This document shows, one piece after another, positions 26,877 through 37,292 of a stretch of DNA of 45,272 bases. The stretch comes from Methylophilaceae bacterium (GTDB taxonomy: Bacteria > Pseudomonadota > Gammaproteobacteria > Burkholderiales > Methylophilaceae), in the NCBI GenBank assembly GCA_026419515.1, contig JANZZG010000037.1, forward strand, positions 1 through 45,272. The letters are read 5' to 3'. A program made the translations under genes and the position numbers. The stretch's first letter is position 1, and every line of letters starts with the position of its first letter. Below the pieces are notes generated by a model. The model did no database searches, was not told where the DNA came from, and saw only the letters and a list, made by a program, of their open reading frames with translations.

Positions 26877-29189
26877 TCAGAACTGCGATCCCATGGTGAA
26901 CTGTAACATTTGGGTCTTGTCTTCCTGCGTGGCATTCAAGGGTTCGGCCAGCACGATCTTGATCGGACCAAACGGCGAGTACCAGCTCACGCCTATGCCC
27001 GCCGAAAAACGCAAACAGTCACCCAATGTGCCATCGCACCCTTTGGACTGTGCGATCGTATCGCCACTCCATACCGAGCCCCCATCGACGAAAGCCGAAA
27101 GCCGGAACTGCTTGCTGTCTTTCAAGAAGGGAACCGGAAAGAACAATTCTGCATTGGCCACCAAACGACGCGTACCTCCCAGGGCATAATCATTGCCGGT
27201 GTTGTTGTCGATGCCGCGCGGCCCCAATGAACTGGTTTCATAACCACGCACCGATGTCACACCCCCCGCGTAGAAATTCTTGAAAAATGGATAGTCACTG
27301 GAACCATAGCTTCCTGCATAACCGATTTCGCCGTTGAGCATGAGGGTCAGATTCTTGGTGAGATTCTTGTACCAAGTATGCTGGTAGCTCAGTTTGTAGT
27401 ATTGCTGATCTAGCCCAGGCAAACCGAATTCGGTCGTGATCCGCTGCAGGACCCCCTTGTTGGGAAAGATGATACTGTCGCGTGTATCATGCGCCCAGCT
27501 CAGATCCAAACGCAAGGTCGTATTGTCACAACCTTGGACGCTGTTACAGTAATCCACATACCGCTGTGGGCTCTTGTCCCCCAGGTCGATCATAGTGTAG
27601 TCGAACGTCAGGCCGGCACCCACGCTATCCCGCTCATTCAAAGGAATGCCGAAACGTATGCCTGCCCCATAGGAAGAGCTGGTGAAATTCCCCACGTCCA
27701 AGGAGCCGGAATCGACGTCCTTGCGGTAGATGTCGAACCCCCGACTGATCCCATCGGGGGTATAGTAAGGGTCGGTGAACGAGAACGAATAGGTGGTGTT
27801 GACCTTGCCGGTATTCACCTGGGCATTAACCCGATTGCCCGTCCCCAAAAAATTGCTCTGGTTGATGGTGACTCCAAACATCAAGCCTTCCGCGCTGGAC
27901 AATCCCGCGCCGAACATCACACTCCCCGTGGATCTTTCCTTGACGTCGACATTGATGTCCACTTGATCAGTGGTTCCAGCCACGGCGGGCGTTTCCACAT
28001 TGACGTCTTCGAAGTAACCCAGGCGTTCTAAGCGCTGCTTGGAACGTTCGATCTTGGAAGTGGAATACCAGGCGGATTCCAGTTGACGCATTTCGCGACG
28101 TAACACTTCATCACGGGTACGGGTATTGCCAGAGATATTGATACGGCGCACATACACCCGGCGTCCCGGATCCACGAAGAAAGTGAAAGCGACGGTGCGG
28201 TTTTCCTTGTCCACTTCGGGGACGGCATTGATGTTGGCAAAAGCATAGCCCTCATCGCCCAGACGTTCCCCCATCGCTTTGGTGGATTCGGTGATTTTCT
28301 GGCGGTTGAAGACCTCCCCTTTTTCCAACAAGATCAATTTACTCAAATCTTCCTCGGGCACCACCATTTCACCCGCCAACTTGATGTCAGACACCGTGTA
28401 TTTCTCACCCTCGGTGATACTGATCGTAATGTAGATGTCGCGTTTATCCGGCGTGATCGAGACCTGGGTGGAATCGATACTGAAATCCATGTAGCCCTGG
28501 TTCATGTAAAAAGAACGCAAGGCTTCCAGATCCGCCGACAATTTCTGCTTGGAGTACTGGTCGTCCTTGGTCCACCAGCTCATCCAGTTCGGCGTGGTCA
28601 GCTTGAACTGATCCAGTAGTTCCGATTCACTGAAAGCCTGATTGCCCACGATGTTGATGGCCTTGATCTTGGCAACCTGGCCTTCTTCGATATCGAAACG
28701 GATCGCCACCCGATTGCGCTCCATGGGGGATACCACGGTCTTCACCTTGGCACCATATTTGCCCTGCGCCAGATACTGGCGCTTGATTTCCTGCTCTGCC
28801 TTGTCCAACATAGAACGGTCGAAGATGAGTCCTTCTGCCAAGCCAATCTGCTTGAGGCCCTCTTTCATCTTGTCACTCGGGAAGGAAGTGTTGCCAGAAA
28901 AATCGATCTTGGCGATGGCGGGACGTTCCTCTACCGTCACGACCAGCACATCACCTTCCCGTTCCAACCGCACATCTTTGAAAAAACCCGTGGAGAACAG
29001 CCCCTTGATTGCCTGAGCCGCCTTTTCGTCATCCATGACTTCGCCTACCTTGACCGGCAGGTAACTGAACACGGTCCCGGCTTCGGTACGCTGAATGCCC
29101 TCGACACGAATATCCTTCACCACGAAGGGCTCCATGGCCATCGCCGCAGCGACTTGCCCCCACAGCAACAGGAATAGACGTAGCTTCAT
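26877..29189 (-). CDS. bamA: Outer membrane protein assembly factor BamA
   Basis: 770 residues. The central component of the BAM complex that folds beta-barrels into the outer membrane. A signal peptide (MKLRLFLLLWGQVAAAMA) precedes five POTRA domains (first FVVKDIRVEGIQRTEAGTVF; last around VYVRRINISGNTRTRDEVL). The 16-strand barrel includes the loop-6 motif VRGYETSSLGPRG, and the protein ends in Phe (QFTMGSQF), the expected C-terminal signal. It begins six bases after the rseP stop. Confidence 0.98.
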   Translation of the reverse strand: MKLRLFLLLWGQVAAAMAMEPFVVKDIRVEGIQRTEAGTVFSYLPVKVGEVMDDEKAAQAIKGLFSTGFFKDVRLEREGDVLVVTVEERPAIAKIDFSGNTSFPSDKMKEGLKQIGLAEGLIFDRSMLDKAEQEIKRQYLAQGKYGAKVKTVVSPMERNRVAIRFDIEEGQVAKIKAINIVGNQAFSESELLDQFKLTTPNWMSWWTKDDQYSKQKLSADLEALRSFYMNQGYMDFSIDSTQVSITPDKRDIYITISITEGEKYTVSDIKLAGEMVVPEEDLSKLILLEKGEVFNRQKITESTKAMGERLGDEGYAFANINAVPEVDKENRTVAFTFFVDPGRRVYVRRINISGNTRTRDEVLRREMRQLESAWYSTSKIERSKQRLERLGYFEDVNVETPAVAGTTDQVDINVDVKERSTGSVMFGAGLSSAEGLMFGVTINQSNFLGTGNRVNAQVNTGKVNTTYSFSFTDPYYTPDGISRGFDIYRKDVDSGSLDVGNFTSSSYGAGIRFGIPLNERDSVGAGLTFDYTMIDLGDKSPQRYVDYCNSVQGCDNTTLRLDLSWAHDTRDSIIFPNKGVLQRITTEFGLPGLDQQYYKLSYQHTWYKNLTKNLTLMLNGEIGYAGSYGSSDYPFFKNFYAGGVTSVRGYETSSLGPRGIDNNTGNDYALGGTRRLVANAELFFPVPFLKDSKQFRLSAFVDGGSVWSGDTIAQSKGCDGTLGDCLRFSAGIGVSWYSPFGPIKIVLAEPLNATQEDKTQMLQFTMGSQF

Positions 29190-29195
29190 GATGTT

Positions 29196-30551
29196 CTAGC
29201 TCGTGACGATGCGGCTAATGTCGTTGTACAGTGCGATGGCCATCAGCAAGCCCAGCAGTCCCAACCCGACTTTGTGCCCCACCTCCAAGGCACGCTCGGA
29301 CACTGGCTTCCCCCTCAAAATTTCGATGCTATGATACATCAAATGCCCTCCATCCAACATCGGGATGGGCAGCAAATTGAGCACGCCCAGGCTGATGCTG
29401 ACCAACGCCAAAAAACCGATGAACGCTTTCCATCCGACATGTGCCGTCTGTCCGGCGACGCTGGCAATGGTCAATGGTCCACTCACACCTTTCCATGAGA
29501 GGCTACCTACGACCATACTGCCCAGCATTTTGAGGCTCAAGACGGAAGTATCCCACGTTTTCTTTACGGCATGCCCCAGTGCCGGCAATGGCGAATATCG
29601 GGTCTCTACCAGGTATTGGCGCTTTTCTTCCTCATTCATACGGTATGCTGCACCTATCCTGCCGACGGTCAAGCCATTTTCTTGTACGCCATCGGGGGTG
29701 AGCCTGACTGTCAAAACAGCATTCCCGCGAGACACCTCGAGCACCAACGTCTTGCCGGGATTGTTACGTACCATGCCCACGAAAGTCTCCCAATCAGGTA
29801 CCGGCGTTCGATCGACACGCAGTATCAGATCCCCCACTTGCAAGCCATCCCGCTGCGCTGCCCCCCCTTCCAGGATTTCACCGATCCGCGCCGGCATCGA
29901 AGGCCTGGCGGGATGCAGCCCCAACTTGTCCAGCAGGTCGGTCTCGAAATCTTCGTCCGCCAATACGGCAAGAGACAAGCGATGCAGGTGCGATTCATGG
30001 CGTGCACCGATCGCTTCGATTTCAGCGACGTCCTCCTCGAAGGATCGCTGCAGCAATGCCCAACGTACGTCCTGCCACGTTTGTACCGTGATCCCATTCA
30101 CTTTGGTGATCAGCTCCCCTCCTTTGAGGCTGGCTTGTGCCGCCGGCGTTCCTTCCGGGACCGGTCCCAGTATCGGCCGCATGCCGGGGACGCCACTCAT
30201 GAACAGGACCCAGTAAAGCACCACGGCGAGCAGCAAATTGGCCAAAGGCCCCGCCATCACGATGGCACTCCGCTTCCATACGTTCTGCTGGTTGTAGGCA
30301 CGCGCGCGTTCATGCGCCGCAACGGGCCCTTCGCGCTCATCCAGCATTTTGACGTACCCACCGAGTGGAAACGCGGCGATCACGAATTCCGTGCGATCCT
30401 CACCATAGGTACGCGTGTACAAGGGTTGGCCAAAACCGATCGCAAAGCGCAGTACCTTGACACCACAACGTCGCGCCACCCAGTAGTGGCCAAACTCGTG
30501 CACCACGACGAGCACCCCTATGGTGACCAAAAATGCGAGCAGGGTCAGCAT
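29196..30551 (-). CDS. rseP: Site-2 protease RseP
   Basis: 451 residues, an inner-membrane zinc protease that cuts anti-sigma factors inside the membrane in the envelope stress response. The zinc motif HEFGH lies in [20 protein letters not shown]; two tandem PDZ domains follow in the periplasm (around residues 110-290), and the second metal motif is [18 protein letters not shown]. Its ATG overlaps the dxr stop by seven bases (ATGCTGA). Adjacent bamA and skp are typical envelope-stress partners. Confidence 0.97.
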   Translation of the reverse strand: MLTLLAFLVTIGVLVVVHEFGHYWVARRCGVKVLRFAIGFGQPLYTRTYGEDRTEFVIAAFPLGGYVKMLDEREGPVAAHERARAYNQQNVWKRSAIVMAGPLANLLLAVVLYWVLFMSGVPGMRPILGPVPEGTPAAQASLKGGELITKVNGITVQTWQDVRWALLQRSFEEDVAEIEAIGARHESHLHRLSLAVLADEDFETDLLDKLGLHPARPSMPARIGEILEGGAAQRDGLQVGDLILRVDRTPVPDWETFVGMVRNNPGKTLVLEVSRGNAVLTVRLTPDGVQENGLTVGRIGAAYRMNEEEKRQYLVETRYSPLPALGHAVKKTWDTSVLSLKMLGSMVVGSLSWKGVSGPLTIASVAGQTAHVGWKAFIGFLALVSISLGVLNLLPIPMLDGGHLMYHSIEILRGKPVSERALEVGHKVGLGLLGLLMAIALYNDISRIVTS

Positions 30552-31738
30552 TTTTTATGCCGCGTCACCCATTCTTCCGCCATCTGACGCGCCAGCAGAT
30601 CGGCCGAGATCACGTCTTCGATCCGTGTGACGGGCTGTAGTGGTATCGCTGTCATGATGGCTTCGATCAGTCTGGGAATATCGGGGAATGCGATGGCATG
30701 ATCGAGAAAAGCACGTACCGCAACTTCATTGGCCGCATTCAACACGGCTGGCGCCGTCTTCCCTAGTGTGAGGGCCTCGAATGCCAATCGCAAACAAGGA
30801 AACCGCGTCGTATCCGGCCGCTCGAAATCGAGTCGGGCCGCAGCGAATATATCCAACGGTGCCACGCCACTCTCGATTCGCTCCGGCCATGCCAGTGCAT
30901 GTGCGATCGGGGTACGCATGTCGGGATTGCCCAGTTCTGCCAGCACCGAACCATCGCTATACTGAACCATGGAATGTATCACGCTTTGCGGGTGTATCAC
31001 CACTTCGATCTGATCCGCTTGCGCCCCAAACAACCAGTGTGCCTCGATCACCTCCAATCCCTTGTTCATGAGAGTGGCGGAATCGATGGTGATCTTGGGT
31101 CCCATCACCCAATTGGGGTGGTTCAAGGCCTGCTCGGGTGTGACATGCGCGAGCTGCTCATGGCTTAAGCGGCGAAACGGCCCACCAGAAGCAGTCAGCC
31201 ATATCTTGGTAATTCCCAGATCACCCAACCCTTGGGCCCGTCCTTGAGGCATGCACTGGAAAATCGCATTGTGCTCGCTGTCGATGGGTAGCAATGTCGC
31301 TTTGTGACGGCGAACGGTCTCCATGAACAAACTGCCGGACATGACCAGCGTTTCCTTGTTTGCCAGCAACACACGTTTGCCAGCCCGGGCAGCAGCAAGG
31401 GAGGGGCCCAATCCGGCAGCGCCGACGATGGCTGCCATTACCGTATCCACTTCGTCGGCAGACGCCACTTGCTCGAGCGCTTGTGGCCCACACAACACTT
31501 CGGTATCCAATCCATCCTGTCGCAACGCGGTTTCGAGCCGTTGAGCGGCGTCATCGTCCAACAGCACGGCATAACGCGGCCGAAACCGCCGACATTGCTC
31601 CAGCAAGGATTCAAAACGACTTTGTGCGGTCAACGCGAACACCTGGTACCGTTGGGGATGTCGTGCGATGACATCGAGCGTATTGAAGCCGATGGTCCCC
31701 GTGGAGCCCAACACCGTGACATTGACCGGTCTATTCAT
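30545..31738 (-). CDS. dxr: 1-deoxy-D-xylulose 5-phosphate reductoisomerase
   Basis: 397 residues. Converts DXP to 2-C-methylerythritol 4-phosphate with NADPH, the committed step of the non-mevalonate isoprenoid pathway that feeds UppS. The NADPH motif is [52 protein letters not shown] and [14 protein letters not shown] form the active site. The frame is open 54 codons further upstream, but ATG 31738 gives the normal N-terminus. It overlaps the cdsA stop by eight bases. Confidence 0.98.
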   Translation of the reverse strand: MNRPVNVTVLGSTGTIGFNTLDVIARHPQRYQVFALTAQSRFESLLEQCRRFRPRYAVLLDDDAAQRLETALRQDGLDTEVLCGPQALEQVASADEVDTVMAAIVGAAGLGPSLAAARAGKRVLLANKETLVMSGSLFMETVRRHKATLLPIDSEHNAIFQCMPQGRAQGLGDLGITKIWLTASGGPFRRLSHEQLAHVTPEQALNHPNWVMGPKITIDSATLMNKGLEVIEAHWLFGAQADQIEVVIHPQSVIHSMVQYSDGSVLAELGNPDMRTPIAHALAWPERIESGVAPLDIFAAARLDFERPDTTRFPCLRLAFEALTLGKTAPAVLNAANEVAVRAFLDHAIAFPDIPRLIEAIMTAIPLQPVTRIEDVISADLLARQMAEEWVTRHKKC

Positions 31739-32555
31739 GCAATACCGTGTAATACAAAGGAAAGTGCACGTAAAAAGCCGTGAGCGGCAAAGTCGGCATG
31801 AGGCCGTCGATGCGATCCAAAATTCCACCATGCCCTGGCAGAATGCTTCCACTGTCCTTGACGTTGGCCTGCCGTTTGAGCAAAGACTCGAACAAATCAC
31901 CCATCACGCTCATCACGGTCATCCCCCACAGCCCCACCAACAACCAAAGACTGATGTCCAAGATCAGCCACAAGGCTACCCCATAGAGTGTGACGGCGAC
32001 CCACGCCCCCACCACGCCTTCCCAAGTCTTGCCAGGACTGATTTCAGGCGCCAGCCTGTGGCGGCCGAATGCCTTGCCTACACCATACGCCGCACTATCT
32101 GCAATCCAGATCGCGACCATCACGGCCAGTACCACCCAGGGACTGATCCTGCGCAAATGACAAATCGCCCACCAAGCGGAGACCAGCACCAGCGCACCCG
32201 TCACCGCCCATAGCGCTTTGTGCGTGAGCCGATAGCGGACGAGCAGCCAAATCGGCACTAACAATAACCAGAAGGGTACTGCGGCAAGCAAAATCCAAAA
32301 ACCGACGTGATGCTGCAGCGTCACCATTGCCCCGGAGAGGGGGATTGGCAACAGCAACGAACCGCCTCCCACGATCAGGCCGGCATAAAACCAGCGCTCC
32401 AGCGAACCAAAACCCGCCAGTCCGGCCCATTCCCAGGCCGCGAGTCCAATGATCGCCAACATCAGCAGCGCCCACGCCAGGTCCGACAAAAGGAACAACG
32501 CGAGCAAAAAACCTGCTACCAGCACGCTTGCCGTGAGCAGTCTGGTTTTAAACAT
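31731..32555 (-). CDS. cdsA: Phosphatidate cytidylyltransferase
   Basis: 274 residues, a polytopic inner-membrane enzyme making CDP-diacylglycerol from CTP and phosphatidic acid for all phospholipids. It has about seven hydrophobic helices; the family signature near the C-terminus includes [18 protein letters not shown] and [14 protein letters not shown], with the metal-binding acidic residues intact. It overlaps uppS by eight bases upstream and dxr by eight bases downstream, indicating tight coupling. Confidence 0.97.
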   Translation of the reverse strand: MFKTRLLTASVLVAGFLLALFLLSDLAWALLMLAIIGLAAWEWAGLAGFGSLERWFYAGLIVGGGSLLLPIPLSGAMVTLQHHVGFWILLAAVPFWLLLVPIWLLVRYRLTHKALWAVTGALVLVSAWWAICHLRRISPWVVLAVMVAIWIADSAAYGVGKAFGRHRLAPEISPGKTWEGVVGAWVAVTLYGVALWLILDISLWLLVGLWGMTVMSVMGDLFESLLKRQANVKDSGSILPGHGGILDRIDGLMPTLPLTAFYVHFPLYYTVLHE

Positions 32556-33312
32556 GGGGATTCAATTGCTCACTGGTGCGCCCAAAGCGTCGCTCCCGGC
32601 GTTGATAGGATTCGATGGCACGGTTGAATGCGCGACGGTCGAAATCAGGCCACAAGGTATCGGTGAAGTACAACTCGGTATACGCCAACTGCCAGAGCAG
32701 AAAATTACTGATGCGCTGCTCTCCGCCGGTACGAATGAACAAATCCGGCTCAGGCGCGTATGCCATGGAAAGATGGCTTGCGAGATCTTGCTCGGTGAAA
32801 TTTCCTGCTTTTTCGGGATGAACCTCTAGCAACCGACGCACGGCCTGCAAAATATCCCAGCGTCCCCCATAGTTGGCGGCGATGGTCAAAGTCAGTTTCC
32901 GGTTGTGCGCCGTCAGTTTCTCTGCAGCGTCGATTGCCTGAATCAAAGAAGCGTCGAAACGAGAACGGTCGCCCACCACCATCAACCGGATGTCGTTTTC
33001 ATGCAGTTTGACGACCTCGCGTTTGAGCGCTTCCGCGAACAACTTCATCAGGAATGAAACTTCGTCCACGGGGCGCCGCCAATTTTCACTACTGAAGGCA
33101 AACAAGGTCAGATACTCGACGCCCAGCTCGATGCAATAACGCACCATGTTGCGCACCGTTTCCACCCCCCGCTGATGCCCCATCACACGTGGCATGAGAC
33201 GCTTTCTCGCCCATCGCCCATTGCCGTCCATGATGACCGCGATATGACGCGGCACCGCCGGTGCTTCGGGAATTTCCTGTGTCGAACTGGCGAATATGGT
33301 CAAGATCGTCAA
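32548..33312 (-). CDS. uppS: Isoprenyl (undecaprenyl) diphosphate synthase
   Basis: 254 residues. A cis-prenyltransferase that makes the C55 carrier lipid for peptidoglycan and O-antigen. [20 protein letters not shown] with the catalytic Asp, [26 protein letters not shown] and [20 protein letters not shown] are conserved. The likely start is TTG 33312, overlapping the frr stop (TTGA); no ATG lies upstream of the catalytic motif, though another TTG three codons on could serve. The first ~20 residues are not conserved. Confidence 0.97.
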   Translation of the reverse strand: MTILTIFASSTQEIPEAPAVPRHIAVIMDGNGRWARKRLMPRVMGHQRGVETVRNMVRYCIELGVEYLTLFAFSSENWRRPVDEVSFLMKLFAEALKREVVKLHENDIRLMVVGDRSRFDASLIQAIDAAEKLTAHNRKLTLTIAANYGGRWDILQAVRRLLEVHPEKAGNFTEQDLASHLSMAYAPEPDLFIRTGGEQRISNFLLWQLAYTELYFTDTLWPDFDRRAFNRAIESYQRRERRFGRTSEQLNPHV

Positions 33313-33866
33313 ACAGCCATCAGGTCGGCTTCTTTGGCCTGCAGAACCTTGTCGATCTCGGCGATGTATCTGTCGGTGAGCTTTTGGATTTCCTCCTGGG
33401 CGCGGCGCTCTTCATCCTCGCCGATCTGTTTGTCCTTGAGCAGTTTTTTCAAAGCCTCATTGGCGTCACGACGCACGTTACGCACGGAAACCCGGGCCGT
33501 TTCCGCCTCGCCACGCACCACTTTGATCAAATCCTTGCGGCGTTCCTCGGTCAGCGGAGGCATCGGAACCCGGATCACATCCCCATGCGTAGCCGGATTG
33601 AGCCCCAGATCGGACTCACGGATGGCTTTCTCTACCTTGGTGATCATGCTTTTTTCCCAAGGCTGGACGGTGATGGTGCGGGCATCGGCCAAGCTGATGT
33701 TGGCAACCTGGTTCAGTGGCACCAGACTGCCATAATAATCCACGTGGACATGATCGAGGATGCCGGCATGAGCGCGACCGGTACGGACTTTGCTCAAATT
33801 GGTTTTGAGCGCATCGACCGCCTTCTGCATTTTTTGTTCGGCAGAATTCTTGATATCGGCAATCAT
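33309..33866 (-). CDS. frr: Ribosome recycling factor
   Basis: 185 residues, the standard length. With EF-G it splits the post-termination ribosome. The tRNA-like fold is marked by [40 protein letters not shown] and [20 protein letters not shown]. The ATG has GGAG seven bases upstream. It lies 17 bases after pyrH and overlaps uppS by four bases. Confidence 0.98.
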   Translation of the reverse strand: MIADIKNSAEQKMQKAVDALKTNLSKVRTGRAHAGILDHVHVDYYGSLVPLNQVANISLADARTITVQPWEKSMITKVEKAIRESDLGLNPATHGDVIRVPMPPLTEERRKDLIKVVRGEAETARVSVRNVRRDANEALKKLLKDKQIGEDEERRAQEEIQKLTDRYIAEIDKVLQAKEADLMAV

Positions 33867-33883
33867 TTGATATCTCCATTTAA

Positions 33884-34600
33884 TCAGGCTGTTACGAGAG
33901 TTCCCTCATCCTCTTTCATAACTACGCGACGCAAGGCGCCCCGCTTGAAAATACTGAACACACACAACGGCATGTTCTGGTCTCGACACAAAGTAAGCGC
34001 CGTGGCATCCATGACTTTGAGGTTGCGCGTGATCGCTTCATCGAAACTCAATGTCTTGTAGCGCATGGCTTCCGGATTGGTTTTGGGGTCGTCGGTATAA
34101 ACACCGTCCACCTTGGTCGCCTTGAGCACGATATCGACATTCATCTCCATGCCGCGCAAGGCCGCCGCGGTGTCGGTGGTGAAAAACGGGTTGCCGGTAC
34201 CGGCCCCGAATATCACTACTTTGCCCTCCTCCAGGTAGCGCAAGGCTTTGCCACGAATGTATGGCTCGGCGACCTGCTCGATGTTGAGAGCCGATTGTAC
34301 CCGGCTCTCAAGCCCGATATGGCGCATGGCATCCTGCAATGCCAGGGCATTCATGACGGTGGCCAGCATGCCCATGTAATCCGCCGTGGCACGATCCATG
34401 CCAGCCGCTGCCGGGGCGACCCCGCGAAAAATGTTGCCGCCGCCGATTACCACCCCCACCTCCACGCCCATGTCCACGACTTCCTTGATTTCGGCAGCAA
34501 TGCGACCAATGGTATCGCGATCGATCCCATAGCTGTTCTCCCCCATCAAGGCTTCGCCGGACAGCTTGAGCAGTATGCGTCTATAAGCGGGGACCGTCAT
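33884..34600 (-). CDS. pyrH: Uridylate kinase
   Basis: 238 residues. A hexameric amino-acid-kinase-family enzyme phosphorylating UMP to [46 protein letters not shown] and [17 protein letters not shown] are diagnostic. It begins 11 bases after tsf and precedes frr, the universal order. Confidence 0.98.
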   Translation of the reverse strand: MTVPAYRRILLKLSGEALMGENSYGIDRDTIGRIAAEIKEVVDMGVEVGVVIGGGNIFRGVAPAAAGMDRATADYMGMLATVMNALALQDAMRHIGLESRVQSALNIEQVAEPYIRGKALRYLEEGKVVIFGAGTGNPFFTTDTAAALRGMEMNVDIVLKATKVDGVYTDDPKTNPEAMRYKTLSFDEAITRNLKVMDATALTLCRDQNMPLCVFSIFKRGALRRVVMKEDEGTLVTA

Positions 34601-34611
34601 GACACTCGGCC

Positions 34612-35487
34612 TTATACCTTGGCAGCAGCAGCGACTTCGGCCGCGAAATCCGTCACAACCTTCTCGATGCCCTCGCCCACCACGAACAGAGTGAAAGAAG
34701 CCACCCGGGAATTGTTGGACTTGAGCAACTGCTCGACCGTCATCTTGTCATCCTTGACGAAAGGCTGGGATAACAAAGTGACTTCTTTGAGGAATTTCTG
34801 CACGCTGCCCTCGGCGATTTTTTCCAGCATGGCCTCAGGCTTGCCAGCCTCCTTCGCCTTTTCCATGGCTACCCGGCGTTCGGCTTCGATCAGTGCCGCA
34901 TCCACACCGGAAGCATCCAATGCCTTGGGTTTGGCCGCCGCGATGTGCATCGCGATATCCTTGGCCAGCGCGTCATCGCCTCCCACCACATCGACCAACA
35001 CGCCGATCTTGCCGCCATGTACATAGCTGGCAAGCTTGCCTTTGGCCTCGGTCACCACGAAACGGCGCAGAGTGATGTTCTCACCGATCTTGCCTATGAG
35101 TTGGGTACGCGCATCCTCCACCGTACCATCACCCATGCTCAGATTCGCAACCGCTGTGATATCGGTAGGCTTGGCCATGGCGATGACTTCAGCGAGCCGG
35201 GTCACGAAAGCCTGGAACTCGGCGTTCTTGGCGCAGAAATCCGTTTCACAATTGACTTCGACCATGGCGCCAGACTTGCCATCCGCTGCGATACTCACCC
35301 CCACGGAACCCTCCGCGGCGACACGACTGGCTGCCTTGCTTGCCTTGTTGCCGAAACGGACACGCAAAATTTCCTCGGCTCGAGCCAGGTCGCCATTGGC
35401 CTCGGCTAGTGCTTTCTTGCAATCCATCATAGGTGCATCGGTGCGGTCGCGCAATTCCTTGACCATGCTTGCGGTAATTTCCGCCAT
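34612..35487 (-). CDS. tsf: Elongation factor Ts
   Basis: 291 residues. Guanine nucleotide exchange factor for EF-Tu. The N-terminal UBA-like domain [20 protein letters not shown] and the core [20 protein letters not shown] with the TDF motif that enters the EF-Tu nucleotide site are intact. AAGGAG lies seven bases before the ATG. A terminator-like hairpin sits between rpsB and tsf, so some transcripts probably stop before it. Confidence 0.98.
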   Translation of the reverse strand: MAEITASMVKELRDRTDAPMMDCKKALAEANGDLARAEEILRVRFGNKASKAASRVAAEGSVGVSIAADGKSGAMVEVNCETDFCAKNAEFQAFVTRLAEVIAMAKPTDITAVANLSMGDGTVEDARTQLIGKIGENITLRRFVVTEAKGKLASYVHGGKIGVLVDVVGGDDALAKDIAMHIAAAKPKALDASGVDAALIEAERRVAMEKAKEAGKPEAMLEKIAEGSVQKFLKEVTLLSQPFVKDDKMTVEQLLKSNNSRVASFTLFVVGEGIEKVVTDFAAEVAAAAKV

Positions 35488-35533
35488 ACTTCAACTCCTT
35501 GAATATTTTTGGGTTTATAGAACTACCTGGGAC

Positions 35534-35558
35534 AAAAAAAGGGGCGCTATGCCCCTTT
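35534..35558 (-). terminator. Intergenic attenuator hairpin between rpsB and tsf
   Basis: On the minus strand AAAGGGGC and GCCCCTTT pair (35558-35551 with 35545-35538) around a 5-base loop, followed by a run of seven T in total. It is a good intrinsic terminator inside the operon and would lower tsf and distal expression relative to rpsB, as known for E. coli rpsB-tsf. Confidence 0.8.
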
Positions 35559-35570
35559 ACCAGGAAACCG

Positions 35571-36329
35571 TTATGCCACCGCTCCGGTGTCCTCCACTTC
35601 CACGAATTCTTCTTCGCCACCACCGACCGCCTTGACGACTTCGGCCAGTGACTGGGCACGCCCTTCCAGTATTGCGTCGGCCACACCGCGCGCATACAAA
35701 CGAATGGCCCGGCTGGAATCGTCATTGCCCGGGATGACATAAGCCACTCCATCCGGGGAATTGTTGGTATCTACCACTCCAATCACCGGGATGCCCAATT
35801 TGTTGGCTTCCGTGACAGCGCCGGACTCATGGCCGACATCAATTACGAACAGGGCGTCCGGTAGCCCTCCCATTTCCTTGATTCCGCCGATCGAGCGCTC
35901 CAGCTTTTCCATTTCGCGCTTGAGATGGAGGGCTTCTTTTTTGCTCAAATGATCGGCTCCACCTTCACTGAGCAGGGTTTCCAAGTCACGCAGCCGCTTG
36001 ATGGACTGCTTGATGGTTTTGTAATTGGTCAGCATTCCGCCCAACCAACGATGATTCACATAAAAACAACCCGCACGCACGGCCTCTTCTCTGATGATGT
36101 CACGTGCCTGGCGCTTGGTCCCGACGAACAGGATGCGGCCTTTGTGCGCTGCCAGCTGGCGCACGTACTTCAGAGCCTCCTCGAACATCGGTAAGGTTTT
36201 TTCCAAGTTGATGATGTGGATTTTGTTACGTTCCCCGAAAATGAACGGAGCCATCTTGGGGTTCCAGTAACGGGTCTGGTGGCCGAAGTGAACTCCGGCT
36301 TCGAGCATCTGACGCATCGTGATAGACAT
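35571..36329 (-). CDS. rpsB: 30S ribosomal protein S2
   Basis: 252 residues. A late-binding small-subunit protein also needed for S1 binding. [54 protein letters not shown] with its Tyr-Val context and [20 protein letters not shown] are diagnostic. ATG 36329 was chosen over the preceding in-frame TTG because AGGAGA lies seven bases upstream. It heads the 15-gene cluster, with a structured leader and a promoter facing away from map. Confidence 0.98.
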   Translation of the reverse strand: MSITMRQMLEAGVHFGHQTRYWNPKMAPFIFGERNKIHIINLEKTLPMFEEALKYVRQLAAHKGRILFVGTKRQARDIIREEAVRAGCFYVNHRWLGGMLTNYKTIKQSIKRLRDLETLLSEGGADHLSKKEALHLKREMEKLERSIGGIKEMGGLPDALFVIDVGHESGAVTEANKLGIPVIGVVDTNNSPDGVAYVIPGNDDSSRAIRLYARGVADAILEGRAQSLAEVVKAVGGGEEEFVEVEDTGAVA

Positions 36330-36362
36330 CAAAAATCTCTCCTAGTAAGGGTTTAGTGCCTC

Positions 36363-36410
36363 CATACGCCCTAGCAACCCATGTTCCGGGCACCCTGTAC
36401 ATGGCGTATG
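36363..36410 (-). promoter_or_regulatory. Structured rpsB leader (candidate S2 autoregulatory element)
   Basis: In the rpsB leader CATACGCC and GGCGTATG form a perfect 8-bp outer stem (36410-36403 with 36370-36363). Inside it ATGT/ACAT (36402-36399 with 36384-36381) can form a second stem. The structure ends about 20 bases before the rpsB Shine-Dalgarno, a place where S2 autoregulation acts in other proteobacteria. Confidence 0.5.
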
Positions 36411-36444
36411 TGTGGATTTACCTTTTCCGTCGAAAAGGCCGCGT

Positions 36445-36474
36445 ATGGTAACATGAGCGCCCGTTTCCATTCAA
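36445..36474 (-). promoter_or_regulatory. Sigma-70 promoter of the rpsB cluster
   Basis: Minus-strand TTGAAT (36474-36469) and TACCAT (36450-36445) are 18 bases apart, four to five matches to consensus each. The predicted start near 36438 gives a ~110-base leader containing the inverted repeat described at 36363-36410. Confidence 0.55.
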
Positions 36475-36500
36475 GGCAGGCTTGAGGTCTGCGCACGTCG

Positions 36501-37292
36501 ATGGCCATCATCATCAAGACACCTGAAGAAATCGAAAAAATGCGGATTGCCGGCCGATTGGCTGGTGAAGTGTTGGATTACATCACACCTTTCGTGCAAC
36601 CAGGCGTCACGACCGGGGAGCTGGACCGACTATGCCATGACTACATGGTCAACGTCCAAGGCTGCATTCCCGCGCCGCTCAACTACGCACCGCCCGGCCA
36701 CCGCCCCTATCCCAAGTCGATCTGCGCCTCGGTCAACCACCAAGTGTGTCATGGAGTACCAGGTGACCGAAAACTCAAAGCCGGTGACATCGTCAATCTG
36801 GACATCACGACGATCAAGAATGGTTATCACGGCGACACCAGCCGTATGTTTTATGTGGGAGAGCCTTCCATTCAAGCACGACGGCTATGCGAAGTCAGTT
36901 ATGAATGCATGTGGTTGGGTATCCAACAAGTAAAACCAGGGGCCAGACTGGGTGACGTCGGTCACGCCATCCAAACCCATGCTGAAAAACACGGCTACTC
37001 AGTGGTGCGTGAATTCTGTGGGCACGGTATCGGCAAAAAATTCCATGAAGAACCGCAAGTGCTCCATTATGGCAAGCCTGGCACCGGCATCGAGTTACAA
37101 GCAGGTATGGTCTTCACCATCGAGCCCATGATCAATGCCGGCAAGCGTGATGTCCGTCAACTTGGCGATGGCTGGACCATTGTCACCAAGGATCACAGTC
37201 TGTCGGCCCAGTGGGAGCACACCGTACTCGTCACCGAAACCGGCTATGAAGTGCTGACGCTTTCGGCGGGAAGCCCCCCTCCCCCCTTCTGA
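36501..37292 (+). CDS. map: Methionine aminopeptidase, type I
   Basis: 263 residues. Removes the initiator methionine from nascent proteins. The five metal ligands are in VNLDIT, YHGDTSRMF, EFCGHGIGKKFHEEP (His), VFTIEPMINAG (Glu) and SAQWEHTVLV (Glu); the substrate His is in SVNHQVCHGVPG. It is divergent from rpsB, the standard arrangement. The C-terminus carries a short Pro-rich extension (SPPPPF). The stop overlaps the glnD ATG by one base. Confidence 0.98.
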   Translation: MAIIIKTPEEIEKMRIAGRLAGEVLDYITPFVQPGVTTGELDRLCHDYMVNVQGCIPAPLNYAPPGHRPYPKSICASVNHQVCHGVPGDRKLKAGDIVNLDITTIKNGYHGDTSRMFYVGEPSIQARRLCEVSYECMWLGIQQVKPGARLGDVGHAIQTHAEKHGYSVVREFCGHGIGKKFHEEPQVLHYGKPGTGIELQAGMVFTIEPMINAGKRDVRQLGDGWTIVTKDHSLSAQWEHTVLVTETGYEVLTLSAGSPPPPF

